DNA of 64,000 bases, from the NCBI RefSeq assembly GCF_032062135.1, contig NC_092858.1, positions 164,935,687 to 164,999,686 on the forward strand, written 5' to 3'. Positions within the stretch are counted from its first letter, which is position 1, and each line of letters starts with the position of its first letter. This stretch comes from Pyxicephalus adspersus. Taxonomy: Eukaryota; Chordata; Amphibia; Anura; Pyxicephalidae. The position numbers and the translations under genes are program-made. The notes under the pieces are model-generated. The model did no database searches. It was not told the origin of the DNA and saw only the letters and a list, made by a program, of their open reading frames with translations. Below are positions 46,500-58,500 of the stretch, piece after piece.

Positions 46500-46795
46500 A
46501 TTATAATTAAGTATTTATATAGCACGAACATATAATGCAGCACTGTACAAAGTTCATAGTTATGTCACTAGCTGTCCCTCAGAGGAGCTCACAATCTAAT
46601 GTCCCTACCATAGTCATATGCCTTTATTACAGTTCAAGGTAAATTTTGCAGAGAAGCCAACTTAGCCCAACTTTTGGAATGTGGAAGGAAACCCACGCAA
46701 ACACCATGCAGATGGTGTTCTGGCCGAGATTCTAATCTGGGACCCAGTGCTGGAAAGGCCAGAGTGCTGACCACTGAGCCACAATACTGCCCCAC
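46500..46795 (-). mobile_element. tRNA-derived SINE, reverse
   Basis: 'agtatttatatagcacgaac' to 'gtgctgaccactgagccac'. Confidence 0.8.
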
Positions 46796-47397
46796 AATTA
46801 CTCACTGGTGCTGGTGACTTTTTGCATCAACATTGGGTCAGAGAATGGGAATGAAGACTGACCACAGCAGCATGGATGTGCTTCAATGTTTGGTGTGGTC
46901 AGGAAGCTAAAGGCTCATACACACATTAGAAACATGCTTGGCAATCGCATCGTTCATGCATGTCCGCCATTCAGTCCTTAATGAAAAACGTTTATATATC
47001 ACTAATCGTCCATTTCAAACAATGTTTGTCTAATGTCTGCACATAGATTTAAGGAAGACAAGGAGTTGGCAGGATCTCCAGTAGTCAGGGATCCAATTAC
47101 CATATAATAGCACTGGCAGGGACATTCATTTTTACATACGCTTTAATGAATACAAGATGTGCTAATACAAGAATACGAGATGTGCTAATGAATGCAAAGC
47201 AGTAATAATTTGTCTCTTCTGTCTAAAGTTCATCTAAAACCTCTTAATTTTCTCTCAATGGGCAAATAACAAATTTGGGCTATTTTTTTTTATTTTTACA
47301 TTTTTATACCCTATTTTAGGTGTCACCTCCTGGGTTTCCAGTATTTGTTGAGCTCTGGTATACAAAACTTTGATTTTCAGCAGCTTGGACATGTGCA

Positions 47398-47592
47398 GTC
47401 ATTATTATAATTATTACATAGTATTTATATAGCGCTGACACGTTACGCAGCACTGTACAAAGTCCATAGTCATGTCACTAACTGTCCCTCAAAGGAACTC
47501 ACAATCTAATGTCCCTACCATAGTCATATGTCATTAATTTAGACTAAGGTCAATTTGGGGGGAAACCAATTACCTAACTGCATGTTTTTGGG
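47398..47592 (-). mobile_element. tRNA-derived SINE, reverse, head missing
   Basis: 'tagtatttatatagcgctgac' to 'taactgcatgtttttggg', where it is truncated. Confidence 0.75.
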
Positions 47593-49049
47593 AGCAGTTA
47601 TTCATTATTTGTGATTTCACATCTTAGAAGCTGCTTGCAGGGCACTTTGTATCAGCCGATATTTCTGGAAGCCACCTCTGCTTTTCATTCCACTATTTGG
47701 CATCTACAGCATGGAACATTTCTCATGTCTGCATGTGCCTCATGTAATGGCATTTGTCTCCTAATGATTCTGATCAATTAAATGGCAGTTTTATTCACTG
47801 CTTTCCAACAAGCTGCTGAATGGTCACAATGTCAGCATTGTAAAACTTTCCACCTCTTTGGACCACCAAAGAAGCAAAATGGAGATGCTTGAACTTGATG
47901 TGATGTACAGAGTAGGCAGTTTTACTTTAAATATTGGAAAGAATTGTTCTGATTTTGCAATATTGAGTTTGTGATGTAGAACTCCTTTTTGGGCAGCTCG
48001 GTAAAGGAGGATAGGAGTATCTGGCTGGACCATCAGCTATTTTTGTGGATATTTAAAGAGATAAAACATAGAGAAAAGTCAATGTAATGCAGAAATGTAC
48101 TGCAGGTGTGCTACTTGGCCATAAAGGGTTTTACCCAAGTTAGAGAAAATCTTTTGCATACTAGGCTTGCCGAGATTTCCCTTCTGTGTCCAATGTTTGC
48201 CCCAAACGTCTCTCACACGGTGCCCTGGCATCCTCCCAGCAACTTTTTGTCATCTCAGAGCTTTTATTTGAGCCTTGTGTGTTACTTTTGTCGTCTTTTG
48301 TGAGCTGGGTCTTCCATCAGCCTTAGACATAATAATTAATAAGGTGACCTGTTTATTATTCAAGACAGGCCGGACTATAATATGGAGAATTTAGGGACAA
48401 CAGTTGGCTGACAAAAAGTTGGAAATGATGAACAAATGACTTAGAGATAAATTGAAGGTCACCATTACTGACCTGTCCTATTCTAGTTCCCAGGTTGGCC
48501 TACTGATTTAATGGTTTCTGTAGTTCTCTAAACCTTGGCAAGTGCTGAAGAAGTTCTGAAGTAACTTAATTTGTTGCTTGCTTGTTTTCTGGACAAATAA
48601 TTAAAAGTATTAAATTGGAGAATGAGCTTGATGAATACCTAGCCCCTATAGAAAATTAGCAATAGCAGCCTTGTGTTTCTCCCTGCATGGGTTTCCTTTA
48701 GTCTAAGTTCACACTGGCTATGAGGTTATGGTGCAGTTATTGCTTCCTCATGCCAGTGAACCACTGCATGGAAGTCATTGGCTAATGCCAGACTAAAGTG
48801 AGAATCAAGGTGTTTGAAACAAACACTCCTGTTGACATTTTCGATAACCACTAGATGTCGCTATACCATGTAAGGCTATGGCTATTTAATTTAATGAATG
48901 CCGTTAAAAAGTTGCTGACCTGTACTGCATTGATGTGAATGATGTATTTGATAATGGTAATTTAGGTGCAGCAATCATTCACTGATCACTACCATAAAAA
49001 AATGTCATTTTGCAAGTATGGCATTATTAAATCAGAATGGCTTTCACAC

Positions 49050-49150
49050 AGTGTTCTCCCCATCCTCTTTTAGCTGGGCGCGCCTCCCGGCACTTTTTAC
49101 TAACCACCCAGCTGTTTTTGGGTGGTTACTGATGGGCTGGGTTACAATAC
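49050..49150. mobile_element. hAT-like MITE (CAGTGTTCTCCCC family)
   Basis: 'cacagtgttctccccatcctc', 'cggcactttttactaaccaccc' and 'gctgggttacaatacagggcc'. Confidence 0.6.
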
Positions 49151-49513
49151 AGGGCCTACCACCATGTATAAGATGAACACTGTATGTGTTGAACACTGAA
49201 GTGGCCATCTTTGTTGTTCAGGTGACTTGTGCATGCGTATGGTAGCCACATCATCTCAGTAAAGATGTGTGCTGATTCTGCACACTGAGCTTTTAGCCAG
49301 ATATCACTAGGATTAACATGCGAATAGCAGCATAATAATGCACTGTGTGGGCAGATGCCAATAGTAGATGACAACCTTAATTGGGACTGCTAATGTACAG
49401 CTCATGTCATGGGGGCTGTTTTTTGTGCAAGGGCCTAGTGCACATGTTTTCTTTTCTCTTTTTTAATAAATTATATGGCAATTTTTTAAATCTTTTGTTT
49501 TCTTCTTCTGCAG

Positions 49514-49575
49514 ACACTATCTAGCTAGCTAAACGGGCACCAAAATGGCTCAATTTGCAGCGGCTCCATTTGGAG
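49514..49575 (+). CDS. ITSN1: ITSN1 exon 2: start codon and residues 1-10
   Basis: After acceptor TTCTTCTGCAG there are 31 bases of 5' UTR, then ATG at 49545-49547 in a good context (ACCAAAATGG). Encodes [10 protein letters not shown] plus one base. Human ITSN1, as I recall it, starts MAQFPTPFGG. Donor GTAAGA. Confidence 0.95.
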
Positions 49576-52500
49576 GTAAGAGCATTTCTAATCTGAATGT
49601 CTCGCATTTCTAATCTGAATGTCTCGCATAAAAGCATTGACATTACCTGGCTTCACTTTTGTCTTTAAATCATGGTGTGTTTGTTTTTAAACCTTTTTCT
49701 TTCTTTTAGTTGAATTTGTCTCAAAGGATAAGTGTTCCCTTTTAAATCTGGGTGGGAGGAAGCTGTAGGTGGGTGGGGACCCCTGTGTTGTGACCCAACT
49801 GAAAAGTGCCAGGCGGTGCGCCCAACTAAAAGAGTCTGGGGAGAAAACCAGGATAATCTAATATTATTCTAACAATTTCCCAGGCAGATAGTAACGTGTA
49901 TTATTTAAAATACCCATCATTAAGCTAAAAAAAAATGTTTCACCAGGTTCTCCTTTTTGTGCTAATTAAATGCTTAGATACTTTATGTAATCTCTACTGA
50001 AGCTTTGTTACCATGACACTTTCAGCAGTTTCTCTGACCAAAACCTACAATTTCGGGAATCCTGGAGGGAACCTAGTGCAGCAGTTCCACCAGGAAAGCC
50101 ATATTTTAGGCATCTAGTTACACCATATCTATCCCAGCAGATTGTATAAACAGCAGTATGTTCACATTTGGGTGAAGGCCGACTTTAATGCACTTTGTGT
50201 TTAAAACACAGGTTTAAACAAAACAAACAGGAATGGGAAAGAAGATAAAAGGATCATTAAAGTACTCGTCACCCATTTACAAAAAATGTATTTTTCCAAC
50301 TACAGATTTTTATTTTGTAATGGTTTTGAAGTGAAGTGTGCATTCCATGCTCCATGACTGGCAGGCTGCAGTGTTCTCCCCCGCCCCTTTTATCCAGGCA
50401 CACCACCCAGCACTTATCAGTAAAAAACCCGGCTGTGTTTGGTTGCTGATGAGCTGGGTCACAATTCAGTGGTTGCCACTCATCTACAATTTCATCCCAC
50501 CCAGCTTAAAAAAAATTCTGGGTTTAACACTGCGCTTATTATTTTATATTATAAATCAGGATTATATTACCTAGTGACATTTTAGGAACCTCCGCCACCT
50601 GAGGAATCCTGGGAACAGAAGGCATAGAAAAAAAAAGTACAGCTATTCTTACATCTGGCACAGTGACTGCAATGTATGCAATTTTTGTTTTGCCTATAAA
50701 TCAGCCTATTAGTAACCAGTGCCATCAAAATAGAGTACAATGTTTGTTTATAAATGTTTTACATGGCTTTCACCCTAGTTTGACTCCTTTGACTTTTGTG
50801 TAAAACAAATTTGTAGACCGTTAAGTGTTTGAAGAGGAACTATACTCAAAAAACACACTTGCCTTCAATCCCGCAGGGCAGACTGATCACTCGGGGGGTG
50901 TTCAGCATCTGGTCCTACGTCATCCTGACAACCACCCCAGAGGCGCAACTCCAGGCGCAGTTATCTTCGTCTTCTCTTCCAGGTTCTTTATCCTACGTTA
51001 CCCGACCCAGGTGTGAGATCGGGTGACGTAGGATGAAAAGAAATTTGCTGATCTCACTGTGCATGCATTAGATCGGCAAATTTTCCTCTTTGAGCAAAAA
51101 GGCTCCTTCTGCGCAAGCCCAAGAGCCTCCCGGAGGGCTTTGCGCTCCCATTCAAATAGGGTGCAGTGCTGCACCCTTTTTTTTCCCTAATTTTTTAAAT
51201 CCTAAAAAAACAAACAAAAAACTGAATTTTTACCCTATATAAAATGGTTGTCTACCATTTTTTTGTAAAGTGAAAATTCTGAGTATTGGTACGCTTTAAA
51301 GCTGTTAAAGGACTGTTTTTGTACCCTCAGGAATCAGTCGGCACCATTGTTTTTGTATGTGTTCTAGCCTTGTGACTCATTAAAATGAAAAATGTTGACA
51401 CGTGGCAGCTAACCATTTGGGCGTGTTAACAAAAATGTATTTGGCCTTTGTAACACATAAAATATGGGAATTGATAATACATTGCTGTCCTTTACTACTT
51501 TTACACAGTGTCAATGTTATTTATTTTTTAAGTTCAACTCTAGAACATTTCATTATTCAACTACTCCTACCGTGGGGGTAGCACCTCACTTACAATGCTT
51601 CAATACTCAATGTTTTATCTAGTAGGTAGTAAACTACTAATCTTTATTCCCTCACATCCTCTGGCTCCTTTTCTTTGCCTCTAGTGCCCCATGGCCGCTT
51701 CAGTAAGCAGTGGTCACAGGCACAGATGTCTTTGCCTACAATACAGGACCAGTAGTCCTGTATTGTAGGGGAGAAAACGAAGGGCCGTCCTCAACCCAGA
51801 GGTCAGATGGAGGAGAAGCTGCACCAGCTGCCAGGGAAGTGAGGGAATGAGTTAGGTAAAAATTGTTTTTTGCTACCCCCTAGACCTAAAAAAGCATTTA
51901 ACCTTTTAAACTGCAAGGGTAGAATTTTTTTTGTTTTTTAATTAAAGTTTAAATGTTTTAAGTTTTTTTCAATTTGTGTCCAAACTTTCTGTATAAACTC
52001 CTAAACCTTCTTTACATCTTCCTAGTCTTTTATTTGTTGTTGTTTATTTCCAAAGCAGGAAATTTGGACATCTGGGCCATAACCCTGGAGGAAAGAGCTA
52101 AGCATGACCAGCAGTTCCATGGCCTCAAACCAACTGCTGGTTACATCACCGGTAATTGTCTTCCTTAGATTACATACATTTTGTGACTCTGACCTGGAAC
52201 AAGGGTGCAGGCAGTGAAATCGGGACTCTTGATCTGCCTACTTGTTTATTTGTGGGTTTGTTGCTCAGAAACTTATTGAGTTTTAGTGATGATCATACCA
52301 GCCAGGAAATTATATCCATCACAAGATGTAGCCTGGTTACCTAATGGTAAGCTTTTGCAGAACAGCGACTACAATAATAATTTTATTAACCTTGGAGTGG
52401 TTTAACATTTGAACCGAGCTTTGCTCAGTGCAAACATGACATTCATAAACTTTGTGGCAGTCAGAAATTGTGAACTGGTGTCCCATCCATCCTCCTGCTA

Positions 52501-55500
52501 ATGGGATTTTCTCCTGCTAATCTTGCCCCTAATCTGATTAATTCAGAGGAATGGATGTGCTGTTTCCGAGTACTGTTTATCCCACCCACTCTTAACTAAT
52601 TCATTTTGGCAAATTCATGCCTTGCTGAAGGACAGTAATTTAGTTAACACGCTAATTATATTTTGCTGTATAGATTCCAGGATCCTTACCCTCTCCTCCT
52701 GCAAAGTCATGCTGGATAATTGCATGTTTGTTTTACTGCAAAATTATCATTGCACAAATCAATCATTAACTCTCACTTTTTTGTAAGACATGAGCTCTGT
52801 TTTCCATGCGTAAAATGACTGCATAATTACTTTTGTGGTATTCAAAAATTTCAATGCTCAGACTTTGTAAAGGCATATATAAAGAGCTAATCCAAGAACT
52901 GGTGGGAATGTATGTGGCCCCCAATCAAAATTAAGTGCTTGTGGGCAACGACCTTATTGAATAAATGCTTAAATCTTGCTGCCAACAATTGAACTCTAAT
53001 AGCTTGAAAAGTTGATTAGGTTCCTAACTAGTGAATTGTAAAAACTGTGTTGGTTTGTGGTGGGTTTCTCCATTGTATTTGTAAGCTTGTTTATCACATA
53101 AAAAATGAGGAGTGTCCTGGAACAGAGTGGGCACAGTGGCTCAGTGGTTAGCACTCTGGCCTTTGTAGCGCTGGTCACAGATTTTAATCCCTGCCAGGTC
53201 ACTATCCCCATGGAGTTTGCAGGTTCTCCCCGTGTCTGCATGGGTTTCCTCCGGGTACTCCGGTTTCCTCCTACATTGCAAAAACATGCAGTTAGGTTAG
53301 TTGGGTTCTCCCCAAAGTTGTCCTTAGACTGTATAAATGACTTATGACTGTGGTAGGGACATTTGATTGTGAGCCCCTTTGAAGGACAGCTAGTGACATG
53401 ACTATGGTCTTTGTACAGTGCTGCATTGTATGTTTTCGCCATATAAATACTGTGTAATATTATTTTTGGGGGGCAATTCTCTTAAATCTGTGGCAAACAC
53501 TTTTTTCTATAGGCAGTCCAGGATAGATTGTGGTTTTATATAACTCAGTTTATCCTCAACAATGATGGAATACCCAGGGAGGTACTGGTGGAGCAAAGGA
53601 AAGCTTACAACTTTACAGTGACAATCTGTCATCTGTTATGGCATGACGATAGGTTGCTGAAGCACTGGGTGTTGCTTTATGTGATGGCTGAAGGTAGTGG
53701 GCATGTTCACATATCCAAAGGTACAAGTTTTCAGGGGGATATCGCAGTGTATTGTGGTAGGAGATGGCATTTACACCCACTGGAATTTTAAGGGAGTAAT
53801 GTATTTTACAGTCTAATCAAAAGTCTTGTTAAGTGTAACAACTGCAGATACAAATCAGGGCTTTCTTCTGTCAGTTAGAACCTGGGCTGTGTGGCATAGC
53901 TGTGTAGATATTAGGACTGCATGGAATAAATACAAATCCTTCTGCAGGTAGAATACGTGCCATTAAATGTATTTTATCTGTGAAATTAGCTATCTGCCTG
54001 CAGTTCAACTTTAAGCAGTCTTTAAATTATGCTGTTATTTTATTCTTTCTTGGTATTGTACTTTAACAAAAGTTAAAAGATTCTTTTTCTGATGAGTAAA
54101 ATCACTGATCTGCTGAATACTGTTCAGGTAACTCTGACATAAGCATCAGAAAATCCACACAATTTCTGGATTGGAGCTACATTTACATTACTTCCCCAGG
54201 GACTCTTTGTTTTCTTGTCACATAATTCTGTACTTGGTCCACCTTCTCTGTATATCATTAGACCCTCGCCTGCAAATTTACTGGTTGAATTTAGGGCCTT
54301 TGAACCAAGAATATTAGTATCCTCTAGGGTTTGGCTTACAGGAAAGGCAGATATTTAAGCGCCAACAGGGTGAAAATTAAAGCTTACTCCCTTAACAGAT
54401 TCGTAGCACTAAAAACTTTAAATTTACACTACGCGTGGCTTTAAAAAGAAATTGACGTGTGTTCTCACTTTTTGTGTGATGGAGATGTAGCAGTATTAAA
54501 TCTGATGTACTATCTGAATGTACTGTAACACATTCTTGGCCTTTTTGTTTATTGCAGGAGACCAGGCCAGAAACTTCTTCCTTCAGTCTGGGCTACATCC
54601 ACCAGTTCTTGCACAGATATGGTGAGTATTGGGCTTTGTGACCCATTATTCAGTTCACTACCAGGACCTTCACTCACTGTCCCCTGAAATGCTTTCTTTT
54701 CAATAAATTTAAGTTAAGTTTTTATGAATGCAGAAACGCAGGAGGACATATAAAACATGCGAATTAGAACAGTTCTTGCCTACATACACCACATCTATAC
54801 ATAAATCTCGAGGGCATGTGGAAGCAAAACATTGATACCATTATGTCCAGTTAATCCTTTAGCACAGTTGTCAGGGCTATAGGCAGAACATACCCTTGAA
54901 AGGGCTAAATGGGCATCAGAGGCAATTCATGCCTATTGATCTTGGGGTATTAATCCTAGGCAAGCCATATGTAAGAAAATCAAAATGTGTCATAGGACAG
55001 AAGGAGGAAACCTCACATAGGAGATAAAAACTGAAGATGGCACAGTGTCCAGTAAAGAACACTGGAATGTTTCTGTTTTTCTTGCTTTTTTTTAAACCTT
55101 AGTTTTTTTGTTTTTTTTTATATCAATGGCTTTTTTTTAGTTTTTTTTTCAAGGTAGCAGAAAGGAATAAACAGCCATCTGTGCAAACTGACTTCTACTA
55201 TTCAGATATACAGCAGAGCTGTGAATCCCATTACATTATTCAGATATACAGCAGAGCTGTGAATCCCATTACATTAGACTGATTCTGTTAGTTTGCTACC
55301 GGTTTCAAGTAGTAATTCCAAAGTATTTCAATGCATTCATCTTCTTAATTGTACAATATTCCTGCACACATTAAAGGAAATGTATACAAGCAATTTTTAC
55401 ATACCTTTTAAGCCCAGTAATTTATTATATTTCTGATATGTCTCCATCTCTTTGGAGACACCAGATGCTCAAAAGGCAAGCAGTCCCCTAGTTGTGTGAT

Positions 55501-58500
55501 CACTAACAACGTGGTTTTGCTCTGTTTGTCAGGCAAGCATGTTTATTTTACTCCAGATATGAGTGAAGGATTGTTTCAGCTTCCTACACGCAAGGCAACT
55601 ATCCAGAGAAATCCATTTACTATGAGAGCTTTTCTGCTGTCACTGAATTTGTCTTATTGCATTTGTCTGTACTGGGAACTCTGCCAGAATATTTTATTGA
55701 TATTTACGCCGGAGCTACAACTTCTCATAAACCGAGTCTTATTTAGCAGCTGTACCATACGTCAGCTGGGATGAATGGTGAATGACACGAACGTATTACA
55801 TTATTATGAACAGAAGATGCAGTGAACACTTGTGTGTGTGTATACTAAACAAAATTTCATTGGGGTCAGTTGCATGCTGCAAATGTTTTATTTGTTCTGG
55901 AGGAACCATGGTTGAGAAATGTCGATCTATTTCTTAGACAGATTTAAATAAACTATTAATAAATTTGTTTCAGTTTTATTGATTTGGGATGATGCAGATT
56001 TATATAATTTTTAGATATTAAAGCAGCTCTGTCGCCACCTTAAGCAGAAATTAATTTGCTTATATTTTGCCTTCCCTGGTTCCTCGTTATCACCTCACCA
56101 ACATAGTAATAAAATGTTTAAAGCCCTTCTGTATTCTTTACCCTTTTTTTTTGTTTAACCCAATTGCATCACTTTATTTCTGTGTTTCTCTATGCCACGT
56201 AGCTAGATCATGGCTGGTGGCAAGCTCTCTAAGGGTAAGGTACTTTACTTCCAGAAAACATAATAGTTGCCTTCCTCAATGCTCTTAAGAGCCCTCGGCT
56301 CTGATACAAGCAATGGGCTTTTAGCAGGCGTTATGCAAATATCAAAATGCTTTGATAGGAAAGTGTCAGTCTGGAGAAGTGTGCATTCATAGGTAGACTG
56401 GTCTAGGGTACTGCCCATATGTTTAAACTTAAGGATTAAAAGTACTGAAATCTTGTAAATGAATGGAGTAAACCGGAGACAGTTTAGATAAGAGGTAAAG
56501 GAGGGTTAAATTATGCCGGACATCCTTTACCCAGGAAATAAGGCACACCTCATCTGTCCTGCTGCAGCTTCTAATGCACAGTGTGAGAAGAGTGTACAGT
56601 TAAAAAAAAGTAAGTATTTTCAGTAAAGGGGCAAAGCTTGTGCAACTGTGTAGGTCTGGTGGCAAGGCTAAAGTTCAACTTTTGAGCGTAACTAAAGTTC
56701 CACTTTTAGGAATCCACGATCAGGTAGGTCATTATTGCAAAATTTGACAAAAAGCATTATGTCAGCTTCAGGTGCCAGTATACCTGGCTGTTCAGTCTTC
56801 CCAGTTTAGAACACACCATCAGCACACGCACATTTTTAGAATAAGACTTAAATGTGCAGCTGATATTAAACAGGCTGCTTCTTATTTTAGGGCAGCTCAG
56901 AACTTTCCTCTGTATATCTTTTCTTTGTTGGCTGTAATGACATAGCAAGCTTTCCAGCTATTTATAGTACAAAAGTGGCACATCCCTAAATACAAATATT
57001 CAAAAAAAAAAAAAACATCAAGATTAATTGTCACTTTTGAGGCACATGCTCTGGATTATTGTACTATATTAGTTTACAAAAAATGGAAAAAAACATATAC
57101 TATATTTACATAATCAACAATACATCAAAAGGTAAACCGCTCATATATTTGATTCATTAAAACTAAATTGCTCTAAATTGCAAAAAACCCTAACACAAAG
57201 TTCACACTTCATCTCAAGGAACATCGAAGCATTTCGCAGAAGCTATATGTCTGCTTCTTCAGCATACAAATGAGACTTTAACCAGAAAATCCTTAAAGTT
57301 TATAGAGGTTGCCCAGATCTGAAATTGGCGTCAAACAGCAAAGAAGGACACCGGAATCAACATCAAAGCTGCAAACAAACTGCTATTCCATATGTTTGTG
57401 GGTTGCCTTCAAATCAGACAACCGAACGCTCACTATGTCTTATCTCTCATTTCTAGCCCACAGGTATTATTTTCAATGGATCACTCAAACTTTTGTCAGC
57501 CCTGTTTGATGCCAGTTTTAGATCTAGGGAAGCTCTATACATTTTAAGGATTATTCAGGCTAAAGTCTCATTTGTATCCTGAAGAAGCGGACATATAGCT
57601 TCTGCGAAACGTGTTGATGTTCGTTGAGTATAAACTTTGGATGTCACTGTTTTTTGCTTTGGTTTTAATGAATCAAATATATGTATGGTTTTAATTATTT
57701 AAATATTGTTGATTATGTAATAAAGTATATTTTGTTTTTTCTTTTTTTTTTGTAAATTAAATAGTACATTTATCTAGAGCATGTGCCTCAAAAGTCCCAA
57801 TTGATCTTCTGACTTTTTTGAATATTGGATGTAATGTGTTTTACATTTGCTTTTTTTTTCTCAATGTAAAAAGAATTATTACTTGTTGCAAGATAATGTA
57901 CTGTGAGCCCAGGGACTGACCCATGTGAAGAGTAATAAATGGAGCAGTAATGAGTAATATACACATTGCTGTCCATATCCACCATTAGAGTTCTGCCCAT
58001 GTCTGTAAAACTGCTATAATTTGTTCTGCCATTTTATTGTATGTGTGTGTAGAAGGAAGAACAAAAGCTGTTTACATGTCAGCCATCTCCAGCAGTGCAG
58101 ACCATGAGTGAAAACATCTCTTGTGGCTCTTCTTTGTTTCTGTATTTCCATAAAATAAACCTGATGCTTTATTTTTGGCAACCATGACCAAGCTGTCCTG
58201 TTAGAAGTAAATGGTCATTTTTCTCTTTGTTTTTGTTTCTCTGCAGGGCCCTTGCCGACATGAACAATGATGGTAAAATGGACCAGCTGGAATTCTCCAT
58301 AGCAATGAAACTGATCAAACTGAAACTACAAGGTTACCCCCTGCCCTCCGTTCTCCCTGCTGCCATGTTGAAGCCGCCAGTCCCTGTGCCCACTCCTGCC
58401 AGTTTTGGTCAGTATACTGCCAGCGATATGTTCTTTGTAAAATATTTGATGCAGAGCTGACCTTTCAGGCCTTTTGTGACTACTGGTCAAAACATGGCTT

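Noticed and set aside
52996..53442. 148-codon minus-strand ORF
   Set aside because: It is the antisense of the SINE at 53127-53470. The same peptide phrases recur at other SINE copies.
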